Shown piece after piece: positions 15,297 to 24,005 of a stretch of DNA of 64,000 bases (position 1 is its first letter; each line of letters opens with the position of its first letter). A program made the position numbers and the translations under genes. Below the pieces are notes generated by a model. The model worked only from the letters and a program-made list of their open reading frames with translations, had not been told where the DNA came from and searched no databases. The stretch spans positions 124,001-188,000 of the forward strand of contig NZ_MDEN01000057.1 of the NCBI RefSeq assembly GCF_001705435.1. Reading direction: 5' to 3'. Source of the DNA: Pseudomonas graminis. GTDB taxonomy: Bacteria > Pseudomonadota > Gammaproteobacteria > Pseudomonadales > Pseudomonadaceae.

Positions 15297-16702
15297 GGTC
15301 GAGTCTCCAGGGTGGCCAGGTTCAGGTTGTTGACGGGGATCGGCTCGCCGACGATGTGCTGCGCGGAAACGGTCTGGGTCGGCACGCTGTTGTTCAGCGC
15401 TTCAAGCTTGATCAGGCGCGTGTTGACGAAGCCGAACAGGGTGTAGCCGACGATGGTCGCCACACCGCCAAGCATCAACGCCTCGGCGCCGGAGCTGTAC
15501 AGCGCCAGATAGCTGTACGCGGTGGCGATCCCGGCGACGATGTTGGTGATGAGGGCTTTTTGCGGCGGCACGTTGGAGACCTTTTGCAGGGTCATCAGCG
15601 TGGCCATCGACAGGATGTACGGCACCAGATTGGTGACTACCGCGAGATTGACCAGCGTGTCGAACTGTTTGGCCAGGTCAGGGCTGATGGTCAGCAGTGC
15701 CAGGGCAGTCTGGATCGCCAGCAGGATCAGCATGCTGATGATGGGCACCCCGTGCTTGTTGGCTTTGGCGAAGATCGGCAGGAAGTAACCGGTGTCTGCC
15801 GAGCTTTTGAACACCTGCGCCACCGTGAACTGCCAGCCCAACAGCGAGCCGACGCAGGCGAGGACCATGAGCCCCATGATGATGTCGCCGATCATGGGGT
15901 TGAACATCTTGGCGAACACCAGCCCGAACGGCGCCGTTGAGGAAACCAGTGCCGCGTTGTCGACGATGCCGGCAATGACGTTGGTGGAGACGATGTAAAT
16001 CACTGCTGCGCCGAGTGTCCCGCCGAGCACTGCGATGGGCACATTCTTTTCGGGGTTCTCCACCGCATCGCCGTTGGCGCACGCCGACTCCAGGCCGAGA
16101 AATGCCCACAGGGTAATCGCTACCGAAGCGCCCGCTGCCTGGTACCAGGTTTTGTCGTGGGGATTCCATCCGGCCGCATACGTGCTGCTGTCGAACCAGA
16201 ACCAGCCGATCGTCGAAACCAGCACCACGGGAGCAATAACGCCCCATACGGTCACCGCGCCAATCTTGCCGGTAATACGTGCGCCGCCGAAGTTGGCGAA
16301 CGTGGTGATCCATAACAGCGCGATGGTGGCCAGGCCGACTTGAAGCGAACCCAACTTGATATCGAACAGCGTCTGTATATATCCAACTGCGGTGATACTG
16401 ATGGCCACGTTGGCAATCAACAACGACAAACCGTAGGTGTAGTTGGTGATGTAGTTGCCTGATTTACCGAAGGTGTATTCCGCGTATCCACCCATGCCGC
16501 CGGTCTTGCGACTGAGCATGCCGCACCGCGCAAAAGCGTAGGCCAAAGCCAGCGAACCGGTGGCTGTGATCAGCCAGGACAGGATGGAAATGCCGCCCAC
16601 CTCAGCGAGTTTAGTGGGCAATAGCACAATGCCGGACCCGAGCATGTTGACCGCAGTCAACATCGTGAGCTGACCGACGCTCATTTTCTTAGCGACTGAC
16701 AT
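15293..16702 (-). CDS. potE: Basic amino acid/polyamine antiporter, PotE type
   Basis: A 469-residue APC-family transporter with about 12 membrane spans. The sequence is close to E. coli PotE over its whole length: MLGSGIVLLPTKLAEVGGIS, GGMGGYAEYTFGKSGNY, WAFLGLESACANGDAVENP, AVIYIVSTNVIAGI and LGWQFTVAQVFKSS. PotE exchanges putrescine for ornithine across the inner membrane. The decarboxylase gene directly downstream (overlap of four bases) would make the exported product, giving an acid-resistance or energy-conserving cycle. It is about 30 residues longer than E. coli PotE at the C-terminus. The long upstream region holds an Anr/FNR box and two palindromes. Confidence 0.9.
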   Translation of the reverse strand: MSVAKKMSVGQLTMLTAVNMLGSGIVLLPTKLAEVGGISILSWLITATGSLALAYAFARCGMLSRKTGGMGGYAEYTFGKSGNYITNYTYGLSLLIANVAISITAVGYIQTLFDIKLGSLQVGLATIALLWITTFANFGGARITGKIGAVTVWGVIAPVVLVSTIGWFWFDSSTYAAGWNPHDKTWYQAAGASVAITLWAFLGLESACANGDAVENPEKNVPIAVLGGTLGAAVIYIVSTNVIAGIVDNAALVSSTAPFGLVFAKMFNPMIGDIIMGLMVLACVGSLLGWQFTVAQVFKSSADTGYFLPIFAKANKHGVPIISMLILLAIQTALALLTISPDLAKQFDTLVNLAVVTNLVPYILSMATLMTLQKVSNVPPQKALITNIVAGIATAYSYLALYSSGAEALMLGGVATIVGYTLFGFVNTRLIKLEALNNSVPTQTVSAQHIVGEPIPVNNLNLATLETRP

Positions 16703-16752
16703 TCCGTTGCCCTGTTTGCAAAAGGTGAGAGGATTTAGCTATAGCAAAGGAT

Positions 16753-16790
16753 TCTTGTTAATCAAGAAAACAGCGTCTTGTTAATCAAGA
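16753..16790. promoter_or_regulatory. Tandem palindromic operators upstream of potE
   Basis: The 15-base palindrome TCTTGTTAATCAAGA occurs exactly twice, at 16753-16767 and 16776-16790, with starts 23 bases apart, or about two helical turns. The arms are TCTTG and CAAGA around TTAAT. It lies 50 to 90 bases before the potE ATG and probably binds a dimeric repressor or activator. I cannot name the regulator. Confidence 0.7.
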
Positions 16791-16941
16791 ACGGCCGGCC
16801 GCTAGTTGCTGGCGACAAGCCATCTTTACTTGGGCTAATTATGTTTGAAGGGTGAATAACGTTAAGAAGAACTGTCAGTTCAGAGGGATGGCGGCGTCTT
16901 GCCGAAGGCAAAAGAGGATAGCGTCAAGGACCGGAGGGGTA

Positions 16942-16955
16942 TTGATCTATATCAA
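16942..16955. promoter_or_regulatory. Perfect Anr/FNR box
   Basis: TTGATCTATATCAA matches the full FNR/Anr consensus TTGAT-N4-ATCAA. On the minus strand a -10-like TATCCT sits at 16915-16920, centred about 31 bases downstream of the box centre, the spacing expected for a class II FNR-activated promoter (box at -41.5). That places transcription start near 16907 and a leader of about 200 bases before potE. Confidence 0.75.
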
Positions 16956-17035
16956 TCAGTGGTCAGGTAGCGAAGCGGCAACACTGGTCAATTCGGACAG
17001 GTCTTTTTGGACCAAGCGAAGCGAGGGCTGAACAG

Positions 17036-17058
17036 GTGGGAGCCGGCTTGCCGGCTCC
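17036..17058. repeat. REP-type hairpin after ampE
   Basis: GTGGGAGCCGGCTTGCCGGC and the following TCCC form a perfect ten-base-pair stem with a two-base loop, in the style of Pseudomonas REP elements. Lying eight bases past the ampE stop, it may also end or protect the ampD-ampE transcript. Confidence 0.75.
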
Positions 17059-17065
17059 CGACGTT

Positions 17066-17902
17066 TCAAACGAATAACGTGATCAGCGCAAACCCGACGT
17101 ACCAGACGATGGCCGAGCGGATGAGCAGTTCCCACAGCACATCGAGGCTGTTGACGCCCTCGACGCCCACCACGGGCGCAGGAACCTCGCCAGCAACGCA
17201 GCCGACTTTGCTGATCAGGCGTGAGGCGCTGATGTTCCAGTTGAGCAGTTCGCTGAGCATCACCCGGCTGACCGCGACGAAGTTGCCCACTAGCGCAAAG
17301 CTGGCGGCCAGCAGGCGCACGGGCACCCAGTCAAAGGCATGCCTTGCCTGTGTCGCACGCTCGACCAGCGCCGGTGTTTTGCCGTGTTCCGAAGCAAGGG
17401 CCAGTAAGCGGTAGGCCAACGCCGCAACCGGGCCGAGCACGAAATACCAGAAAATCACCGCAAAAAAGCCCTGATAAATCTGCCACAGCAAATATGTCTG
17501 AGCGCCGCCCAGTAGCTGTTCTTCATTCTCGGCCTGGACCCCCAGGTCGCGTTCGGCAACCAGCACCGCCGCTTCCTGATCGCCTCGACGGCAGGCATCT
17601 CGAAACGAGCCGAGCGCGGCTTTGACGTCGCCACGGCCGAGGCTGTAAATCAGCACCAGCAAGTGGATCGGCAGCGCGAGCCAGCCGTAGGCCACCGAGC
17701 CGACAATCACCAATGCCAGGGCCAGGACCACCAAAGGCAGCACAACCGTCACCATCAAAATCCACCACGGTCGCTTGGCTGAGCGTGGGTTGGATTCCAG
17801 CCGGCTCAATTGATTGAGCCATGGCCCGTCGCGCTGAATGCGCTGGCGCAGGGCCGAAAACTTCTCGATCCAGACCGCCAGCAGCAAAACCAGAAAACTC
17901 AT
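17066..17902 (-). CDS. ampE: AmpE, regulatory signalling modulator
   Basis: A 278-residue inner-membrane protein with about four to five hydrophobic segments, starting MSFLVLLLAVWIEKFSALRQ. The family pattern VERATQARHAFDWVPVRLLA is present. AmpE is a membrane protein linked to AmpD and to sensing of cell-wall turnover and beta-lactamase induction, though its precise action is unclear. It follows ampD by 15 bases on the same strand, the usual ampDE operon. Confidence 0.9.
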   Translation of the reverse strand: MSFLVLLLAVWIEKFSALRQRIQRDGPWLNQLSRLESNPRSAKRPWWILMVTVVLPLVVLALALVIVGSVAYGWLALPIHLLVLIYSLGRGDVKAALGSFRDACRRGDQEAAVLVAERDLGVQAENEEQLLGGAQTYLLWQIYQGFFAVIFWYFVLGPVAALAYRLLALASEHGKTPALVERATQARHAFDWVPVRLLAASFALVGNFVAVSRVMLSELLNWNISASRLISKVGCVAGEVPAPVVGVEGVNSLDVLWELLIRSAIVWYVGFALITLFV

Positions 17903-17917
17903 TAGCTGCTCCTCACT

Positions 17918-18466
17918 TCAAACGTCCAGGGCGGCACGAAACCGCTCCCAGTCAAAACACGGACCCGGATCGGTCTTGCGCCCCGGCGCAATGTCGCTGT
18001 GACCGCATATGCGTTGCCCCGTGATCGCTGGCCACGCCGCCTGCAACTGGCGGGTCAACTCGATCAGCGCCTCATACTGCGCGCCGGTGAAAGGTTGATC
18101 ATCCGTGCCTTCAAGCTCGATGCCAACGGAAAAGTCATTGCACGTCTCTCGACCGTCGAAGATCGAGACACCTGCGTGCCATGCACGGTCGAGGCACGAC
18201 ACGAATTGAGTGACCGCTCCATCGCGCTCAATCAGGAAATGCGCAGACACCCGCAGTTCAGCGATGCCTTCAAAGTAAGGGTGTTCTGTGACGTCCAGCC
18301 GATTCTGAAAAAACGCCTGGACCTTGCCGGTCTTGAACTGCGCGGGCGGCAGGCTGATGTTGTGAATCACCAGCAACGAAATTTCATTTTCAGGCCGGGC
18401 ATTGAAATTGGGTGAAGGGCAATGCTGCGCGCCGTGGCACCAGCCGGTGGCAGGGTCCAGATGCAT
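17918..18466 (-). CDS. ampD: AmpD, anhydro-muropeptide amidase
   Basis: A 182-residue cytosolic zinc amidase that cleaves the bond between anhydro-N-acetylmuramic acid and L-alanine during peptidoglycan recycling. The zinc ligands are visible as His35 (LLVIHNIS), His156 (CGHSDIAPGRKTDPGP) and Asp166. The catalytic region SVGIELEG is also intact. Loss of AmpD raises AmpC beta-lactamase through AmpR. Length and start agree with the family, and the gene is first in the ampDE pair. Confidence 0.95.
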   Translation of the reverse strand: MHLDPATGWCHGAQHCPSPNFNARPENEISLLVIHNISLPPAQFKTGKVQAFFQNRLDVTEHPYFEGIAELRVSAHFLIERDGAVTQFVSCLDRAWHAGVSIFDGRETCNDFSVGIELEGTDDQPFTGAQYEALIELTRQLQAAWPAITGQRICGHSDIAPGRKTDPGPCFDWERFRAALDV

Positions 18467-18590
18467 GGAAAATCCTTAGGGCGTGAAACAACAGCGCGCA
18501 GTATGCCCGCGACAGGAAAGGATGTGGATGGCGAATCTACCCTGAGGTTGCGCGGATTCGCAGCAAGAAGTCGTAGGATCGATCTCAGCC

Positions 18591-20831
18591 CTAGCCCTTC
18601 AGCTTGCGTAGATTGCCCAGTACTGACTCAAGAGCGCGGTCAAACAACAGCGCGTCGTCGAGGACGCGAATAGCGCCGCGACGAAATTCAACCGCCAGGC
18701 CCATGCGGGTTTTCTCAAGCACCTTCATACCCGTGCGATTGACGAACACATACCGCCCACTCGGATCAACAATCGCCGCCAGCTTGCAGCGCAGCTTGTG
18801 GGATTCGTCTTCCTGGATCTCGATCCAACTGCCCAGGCGAAGCTTTTCGACTTGCATCAAACCTTCGTCGTCGGCAGGCAACTGCATCGATGGCTCGGTC
18901 TGAATCTGCTCGCCCGGCCCAACGAGAACGATCTCTTCGACCACGGCCATCATCGTCGGCCCATGATCAGACGCGACCTGGTCGCCAACGGTGGTCGTGC
19001 CAGGTGCTTTCGTCACGTGGCTGAACGCCTGGACGTGAAGCGCTTCGAGCTGACTGAAGAATTCGCTGGTGGCAAACGGATCGAAGGCGGCACTGCTCAA
19101 GCCATCGCGCAGGGACTTGAGTAACCCAGGCACCAGCTCGAGCAAACGCTGTCGCGCTTCCGGCTCGTCATGGGACTCAACGCTCCAGATCAGATCGTCC
19201 ATCGCCTGAAGGCCTGACGTCCATTCAACTGACTGGTCGCCGTGTTTGAGGCACGTGAGCAACAGCACCTTGCTCCACGCCTCTTGCAACAGGCGAACAA
19301 CGACCTGCGGCAGGGTCTTGCCGAGCAGGCGATCGTTCAGCGCCTGCTGCACCCGCTGACGGGCCAACTCTGCCAGTGCGCGGCCTTGTTCGGCGTCACG
19401 GGTGCGTTGCTCAAGCAACTCACTGCGACGACGCTCGTCGCCGGTAAAGGCCAGAAAATCCACCAGCAGCTCAGTGAAGATTGCCGGGTCATCGACGAAA
19501 TCGTGGAGCAGGCGCTGGACGATTTGATCGATGCGGGCGTAAAGCGAGTCACGCTGGGTGTCGTCGCGACCACCCCAACCGAGCGCCGCAGAGGCGATTT
19601 CATTCAGCAGCCGGCGTGCAGGGTGACTGCCACGGCTGAAGAAACTCTTGTCGATCACCGCGACCTTGAGCATCGGAATCTGCAAGCGGCCGATCAACGC
19701 CCGCAGCGAACTGGGCAGGTTGCGGTCGTCGAGAATGAATTCAAACAACATCGAGATGAGGTTGATGACGTCCTCATCCATCGTACCCACAACGCGAAAC
19801 TTGCCGCTTCTCGCGCTGACCCGACTGATCAACTGCTCAAGCTGGGCGCGCAGGTCGAAGTCGTCGCTCTCCTCGGCTTTCGGTACGTACTGCTGCAAGT
19901 GGGACAGCAGACGCAGCAAGTCCTGACTGGAAATCGGACGCGCATCGGTCACCGACTCGGGGCGCGGCGTCAGGTGGCCACGCACATGCACCAGCAACTC
20001 CTGCAACGCGGAAAACACGTCCTGCACGCTTTTATCGAGACTTTCGGTCGCTTGGAGAATAGCGGCGTTGTCGGCACGCAACGCTTCGCTCGAAGGCGGC
20101 ACGCTGGCGATACGATCAGTGGAGCGACGGGACGGCAACGCCTTCAGTTCCGGCAATACACCTGCGGAAATTAGCAACTGGTTGGCTTCCTCATAGAGCT
20201 GATCGGCGTTGCTCAAGGCGTACTTCTCGAACAACTTGAGAATGATCAGCTTCACCTTGATTTCAACGCCAAGACTGCGCCCGGCCTGCAGGAAATAGTC
20301 GCACAGCAGCGTCGGCCCCAACGGATTGGTCTCGTCGGTCAACGGCTGAGGGATAAGAACATTCAAACGCGTGGTCAGTTGACCGAGGGCGATACCGTCG
20401 CGACTCATGACCTTGACCACCATGGCGTCAACCGCAACGGTGCGTTCGAGATCATCGTTATGGACCAGCGCAAGCTTGTCGTAGGAAACGGGCTCGGGCA
20501 TCGGGGGCTCGGCCACTTCGTACTGACCCAAGCGCAGGAATGCTTCAAAGAATTTGTCGAGGAAGTTGCGCTCGATGCTTTTGCGCTTCAAACGCAAGTC
20601 GCGCATGGCCTCGAAGAAGATGTTCTGCTCAGCGTTGTTGTGAGCACGGTCGGCCATTTCGAAAAGCGTGTCGTCAGCGTTATCGAACAACGTCTGCAGG
20701 CTCTCCTTCAACTGCTGCGCGGCTCGGTCACGAACCTGAAGCAAAACGACGGGCAGCCGAGCGACAGGCGAGGATCCCGGATGATCCGCACCTGCCTTCA
20801 AGGGCACCACTTTGTTTCCGTCGTTCTGCAT
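18591..20831 (-). CDS. DUF1631 family protein
   Basis: A 746-residue cytosolic protein, predominantly helical, starting at ATG 20831, which has AAGGAG six bases upstream; a GTG five codons earlier overlaps that ribosome site and is less likely. Features typical of DUF1631 are the N-terminal RAAQQLKESLQTLFDNADDTLFEMADRA and FFEAMRDLRLKRKSIERNF. The C-terminal segment RLGSWIEIQEDESHKLRCKLAAI with YVFVNRTGMKVLEKTR resembles a small beta domain of the PilZ kind, which could hint at c-di-GMP or regulatory binding; that is inference. It was once annotated as thymidine phosphorylase in Pseudomonas, without support in the sequence. Confidence 0.85.
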   Translation of the reverse strand: MQNDGNKVVPLKAGADHPGSSPVARLPVVLLQVRDRAAQQLKESLQTLFDNADDTLFEMADRAHNNAEQNIFFEAMRDLRLKRKSIERNFLDKFFEAFLRLGQYEVAEPPMPEPVSYDKLALVHNDDLERTVAVDAMVVKVMSRDGIALGQLTTRLNVLIPQPLTDETNPLGPTLLCDYFLQAGRSLGVEIKVKLIILKLFEKYALSNADQLYEEANQLLISAGVLPELKALPSRRSTDRIASVPPSSEALRADNAAILQATESLDKSVQDVFSALQELLVHVRGHLTPRPESVTDARPISSQDLLRLLSHLQQYVPKAEESDDFDLRAQLEQLISRVSARSGKFRVVGTMDEDVINLISMLFEFILDDRNLPSSLRALIGRLQIPMLKVAVIDKSFFSRGSHPARRLLNEIASAALGWGGRDDTQRDSLYARIDQIVQRLLHDFVDDPAIFTELLVDFLAFTGDERRRSELLEQRTRDAEQGRALAELARQRVQQALNDRLLGKTLPQVVVRLLQEAWSKVLLLTCLKHGDQSVEWTSGLQAMDDLIWSVESHDEPEARQRLLELVPGLLKSLRDGLSSAAFDPFATSEFFSQLEALHVQAFSHVTKAPGTTTVGDQVASDHGPTMMAVVEEIVLVGPGEQIQTEPSMQLPADDEGLMQVEKLRLGSWIEIQEDESHKLRCKLAAIVDPSGRYVFVNRTGMKVLEKTRMGLAVEFRRGAIRVLDDALLFDRALESVLGNLRKLKG

Positions 20832-21215
20832 CAAGGACTCCTTCACACCGTCGACACAACTGCTTTAACAACAGCTACACCCCGCAGTGAATGAAGACTT
20901 GACTCCATTCAAACGGATCTCAACATTTTATCCCTGGGGATGTTGCAGGCTAACGTCAACGCTATGACGTCAAATACAAGGCGAAAGTATCAGGTAAATC
21001 CGGGCCGCTCGCCAGCGGACGCTTCGCCTTGATTGGAATAATAGGAGGCGGCGAAGGGACGTGCGCAGCGATAGACCCTCAAAATCACAATCTGTCGCAT
21101 AAGCGAGGAAAAAACCGACAAAGTGCAGGTTATGCACCCGACTGGACACGTGGCCTACATAGGTTGGTACACGCGCCTGCCATATACTCGGCGCACTTAG
21201 TTCGTGGAGCCTGAT
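20832..21215. other. Divergent intergenic region, DUF1631 gene / nadC
   Basis: No gene is seen. A -10-like TATACT lies at 21183-21188, 28 bases before the nadC start, without a clear -35. The rest is unremarkable. Confidence 0.35.
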
Positions 21216-22064
21216 ATGCCAAACCTACGTCTTGACGCCCTCACTGCCGAAATTGAAGCCAACGTGCGCCGTGCGTTGGTGGAGGATGTGGGCAGTGGTG
21301 ACATCACCGCGCAGCTGATTCCGGCAGAGCGCCTGGCCAAGGCCACTGTAATCTCCCGCGACGCAGCGGTGATCGCCGGCACAGCGTGGGTCGATGCTGT
21401 TTTCCGTCAGCTTGACCCGCGCGTCGCGGTGCATTGGCAGGTCGTTGACGGCGATCGCGTGCAGCCGAATCAGGCGCTGTTCCACCTGGAAGGCCCCGCG
21501 CGTTCGCTGCTGACGGGCGAACGCAGCGCACTCAACTTCCTGCAGCTGCTGTCAGGCGTCGCCACCCGCGCGCAGCACTACGCGGACATGGTCGCGGATA
21601 CTCAGGTCAAACTGCTCGACACCCGCAAAACCCTCCCCGGCCTGAGAATGGCGCAGAAGTACGCCGTCACCTGCGGCGGTTGCCATAACCATCGGATCGG
21701 CTTGTTCGACGCTTTTCTGATCAAGGAAAACCACATCGCTGCCTGTGGCGGGATTGCGGAAGCCATCACCGCCGCGCACAAGATTGCGCCGGGCAAGCCC
21801 GTGGAAATCGAAGTGGAGAGCCTCGACGAACTCAAGCAAGCCCTCGACGGCGGTGCCGACATCATCATGCTCGACGAACTGAGCCTGGACGACATGCGCG
21901 AAGCCGTGCGCCTCACGGCGGGTCGCGCGAAGCTTGAGGCGAGCGGCGGTGTGACCGATGCGACTTTGCGCACCATTGCTGAAACTGGTGTTGATTACAT
22001 TTCCATCGGGACGCTGACTAAGGATGTGAAGGCGGTGGATTTGTCGATGCGGTTGAGCATTTGA
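21216..22064 (+). CDS. nadC: Nicotinate-nucleotide pyrophosphorylase (quinolinate PRTase)
   Basis: A 282-residue enzyme of de novo NAD synthesis; it converts quinolinate and PRPP to nicotinate mononucleotide, PPi and CO2. Recognisable are [14 protein letters not shown], the core [25 protein letters not shown] with substrate-binding Arg/His/Lys residues, and the barrel ends [18 protein letters not shown] and [13 protein letters not shown]. The ATG at 21216 has GGAG 7 bases upstream; a GTG at 21204 overlaps that site. It stands as a single gene. Confidence 0.96.
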   Translation: MPNLRLDALTAEIEANVRRALVEDVGSGDITAQLIPAERLAKATVISRDAAVIAGTAWVDAVFRQLDPRVAVHWQVVDGDRVQPNQALFHLEGPARSLLTGERSALNFLQLLSGVATRAQHYADMVADTQVKLLDTRKTLPGLRMAQKYAVTCGGCHNHRIGLFDAFLIKENHIAACGGIAEAITAAHKIAPGKPVEIEVESLDELKQALDGGADIIMLDELSLDDMREAVRLTAGRAKLEASGGVTDATLRTIAETGVDYISIGTLTKDVKAVDLSMRLSI

Positions 22065-22144
22065 GAGCGTTGCGACGTCTTAAAGGTTGAACTGCGACGG
22101 GTGCTCGGGCTCTGCTTGTTATTACCTTCATAGGGAGAACCGGC

Positions 22145-22375
22145 ATGAACTGTTATCTGTGCGGGGTCGAAGCTGAGCAGCGTGAGTCGGCCCAGGGTGG
22201 GAAGGTTGTTATGTGCCGTGACTGCGGTGAATACCTGATCTCGGATATCGTGATCAGGCAGTCGGCTTCGAAGCCGCTTAATTTTTCGAAGATGCGCGAA
22301 GACCTGCATCACCAAAGGCAGAGCAACGCTACCTCCCTGGCACAGATCAACAGCGAGACGGCGGTTTGGGCTTGA
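22145..22375 (+). CDS. Small zinc-ribbon-like protein
   Basis: A 76-residue protein with two CxxC pairs, CYLCG at the N-terminus and CRDCGEYLIS near residue 25, which together suggest a zinc ribbon. The start has GGGAG about nine bases upstream. The C-terminal half is charged and without known motifs. It lies just after nadC, but the gap suggests separate transcription. Function unknown. Confidence 0.65.
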   Translation: MNCYLCGVEAEQRESAQGGKVVMCRDCGEYLISDIVIRQSASKPLNFSKMREDLHHQRQSNATSLAQINSETAVWA

Positions 22376-22414
22376 GGCTTTTGGGTCTGGATTGTTCTTA
22401 GCACTGACGAGGAA

Positions 22415-22549
22415 ATGATGATGGCTGATGAGAAGAAAGCTGACGAGAAAGAACAACCCGAGAAGGACGTGCCGGCTCATTCGACTGAGGAAGAGAAGGA
22501 GCGGCTGAAGGATTTCAATAAGGACGGGATTCCGCCTGGGATTTGTTGA
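22415..22549 (+). CDS. 44-residue charged peptide
   Basis: Three consecutive ATG codons (22415, 22418, 22421) follow the ribosome site GACGAGGA. The peptide is very rich in Lys and Glu (ADEKKADEKEQPEKDVP) and ends DFNKDGIPPGIC. Short proteins of this style are known in Pseudomonas without function. The composition is coding-like and unlike the flanks. Confidence 0.5.
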   Translation: MMMADEKKADEKEQPEKDVPAHSTEEEKERLKDFNKDGIPPGIC

Positions 22550-22648
22550 TTCAGTACAGGTAGAGCGGGCCGCATTGCTCAACCGGCAACGCGGCCTTCG
22601 CTTGGATTTCCCCCCATCCAACGTCAAAGTTTAGTCATGGAGTTGTAG

Positions 22649-22921
22649 TTACCAAAATGCTGCGAGGACCGTTCCGAGCAAGATAGACGTCCAGATCGCC
22701 ACGCGCCTGGTGAAATTGGCGTAGATCAACAGCTGCATTCCGATAGCTGTCCCGACTGCTATTCCTCGTAAACAGAACGATTGCTGGAGCCGTTATCGCT
22801 CCAATTCACTGGCGCATTCATCGGCGAGCCAGTGCTCATCCAATCGTATTCAGCCCCTTGGAAAAAGCGTGTAGAGCAGAAGGCAGGCGGCATACATGCC
22901 GTACACAACGAGGCGCGTCAA
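22649..22921 (-). pseudogene. Decayed small membrane protein, two frameshifts
   Basis: Read on the minus strand, three frames join into one coherent protein. The first frame, from TTG 22921 with AAAGGA upstream, gives TRLVVYGMYAACLLLYTLFP. A shift in the CCAAGGGG run leads to EYDWMSTGSPMNAPVNWSDN. A second shift near GAGGAATAG leads to GIAVGTAIGMQLLIYANF and VAIWTSILLGTVLAAFW, ending at TAA 22649. Two hydrophobic spans flank a soluble loop. The family is not recognised. Confidence 0.45.
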
Positions 22922-23030
22922 AATCCTTTTCTATCTCATTGCCTGCGGGTCTCCTTCATCGACTCTCGGGTTTTCGGTGTTGCAAGGCACACAACCAGTG
23001 ATCACGCTTTTTGGCGATGCTGTTGACGCG

Positions 23031-23159
23031 CTAACAAAGAACGAACTGTTTCGTGGCCACCATCATTGCGATGACTAGAATGGCGAGCCCTACAGCAGCA
23101 GTCCAATCAGCTTCCGGGGTACAGGCAAGCCATGAGCCCTTCGATGGATAATTCCCCAA
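23031..23159 (-). CDS. Possible 42-residue membrane peptide or gene remnant
   Basis: The minus-strand frame from TTG 23159 to TAG 23031 reads PEADWTAAVGLAILVIAMMV and then ATKQFVLC, with one clear membrane helix. No good ribosome site was found, so it may be the tail of a degraded gene. Confidence 0.3.
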   Translation of the reverse strand: MGNYPSKGSWLACTPEADWTAAVGLAILVIAMMVATKQFVLC

Positions 23160-23598
23160 GCGTGACCAGCCTCACCGAGTGCCAACCGCTCGGAAAGCAG
23201 GCCACACGAAAATCTCCTCGATAAAAGTATCAAACACACTCGTGCATCCTTTGGCTAGGCAATAGATATGGCTTGGTTTGGCTAGCCTGTAGACGTGACG
23301 CCAACGTCTTCTATCTAAGGTTACAGCTGGCTGAATGGTAAGCCTTCGTGTAGTGACATCCAACGGATGGAGTTATCTTCCACGCCTGCCACCTAAGAGA
23401 AGAGCGGTTGCCGGACTCCTTCTCACGGCGAAGTGTAAGCGCTCCGCGAACTCCACCTCCGCATAGATCAGCAATCTATCCAGCCTATGTCGCATGTACC
23501 AGCGGCTTACGCGCAGGTATGCTTTGGCCACTACATCACCCACGTGTTCTGGATAGTCCTTGAGTGCGAGTGCCCGTTGGAATTGCTGAGGTTTCGCT

Positions 23599-23910
23599 GT
23601 GTCTCCACAAAAGCCTGTTGAAAGCAAGGTAGCCCCGCCGTATCTTTTTGGGAGCGCGGCAGCAGGCATTATATTGTTCTGGCTGATAGGCGTATGGTTT
23701 TTGCCCGAGCGGCTTCTGATCTTGAAATATTTTCGAGGCTATATCGTCGCTGGCGTGGTTATTACGCTCTTCGGCTCCTATGTACACGAGAAAGGGAGCG
23801 GCATCTTAAGGCGTATTGGCAAAGCTTTTCTCGGGATAGGCTTTGGAGTTATAGGGGCTTTCTTCGCGCTGTGCTTTTACGTGGCTATATCATTCACATT
23901 CTTCAAGTGA
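23599..23910 (+). CDS. Small integral membrane protein, unknown function
   Basis: A 103-residue protein, starting at GTG 23599, with three to four hydrophobic segments (YLFGSAAAGIILFWLIGVWF, GYIVAGVVITLFGSYV and GFGVIGAFFALCFYVAISF). The composition is that of a real membrane protein. It lies in the accessory stretch between nadC and tRNA-Thr, next to degraded genes on the other strand. No family was recognised; a bacteriocin or contact-toxin immunity protein would fit size and setting, but nothing in the sequence proves it. Confidence 0.55.
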   Translation: MSPQKPVESKVAPPYLFGSAAAGIILFWLIGVWFLPERLLILKYFRGYIVAGVVITLFGSYVHEKGSGILRRIGKAFLGIGFGVIGAFFALCFYVAISFTFFK

Positions 23911-24005
23911 TTGTTTCTCTGCTGGGTAGTAGAACTGAAAGGGTTCCGCGAACACGCCTCGCGTAGCTGAACGGACGCCCATTTGTGCGTGAGCAGCTCC
24001 GTTGT

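Larger units (their letters stand above)
16703..17065. other. potE upstream regulatory region
   Basis: This 363-base gap between the ampE stop and the potE start codon holds no gene. It carries, from the potE side, two tandem palindromes, a candidate -10 (TATCCT on the minus strand at 16915-16920), a perfect Anr/FNR box and a REP hairpin. Confidence 0.7.
22550..23598. other. Accessory stretch with small and decayed genes
   Basis: No intact gene of normal size is present in about 1 kb. Besides the decayed gene at 22649-22921 and a short membrane ORF at 23031-23159, the minus strand carries open frames at 23172-23363 and 23373-23669 with partly protein-like sequence (for example ALKDYPEHVGDVVAKAYL and LDRLLIYAEVEFAERLHF). 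These look like remnants rather than working genes. Composition is lower in GC than the core genes. Confidence 0.45.

Noticed and set aside
13578..15446. A 622-codon open frame on the plus strand across the decarboxylase gene
   Set aside because: It is the shadow of the GC-rich minus-strand gene; the product is rich in His, Arg and Gln with no domain, while the minus strand shows a full decarboxylase.
16753..16790. The tandem palindromes as FNR boxes
   Set aside because: TTG-N5-CAA with an 11-base span does not fit the 14-base TTGAT-N4-ATCAA; only the site at 16942 does.
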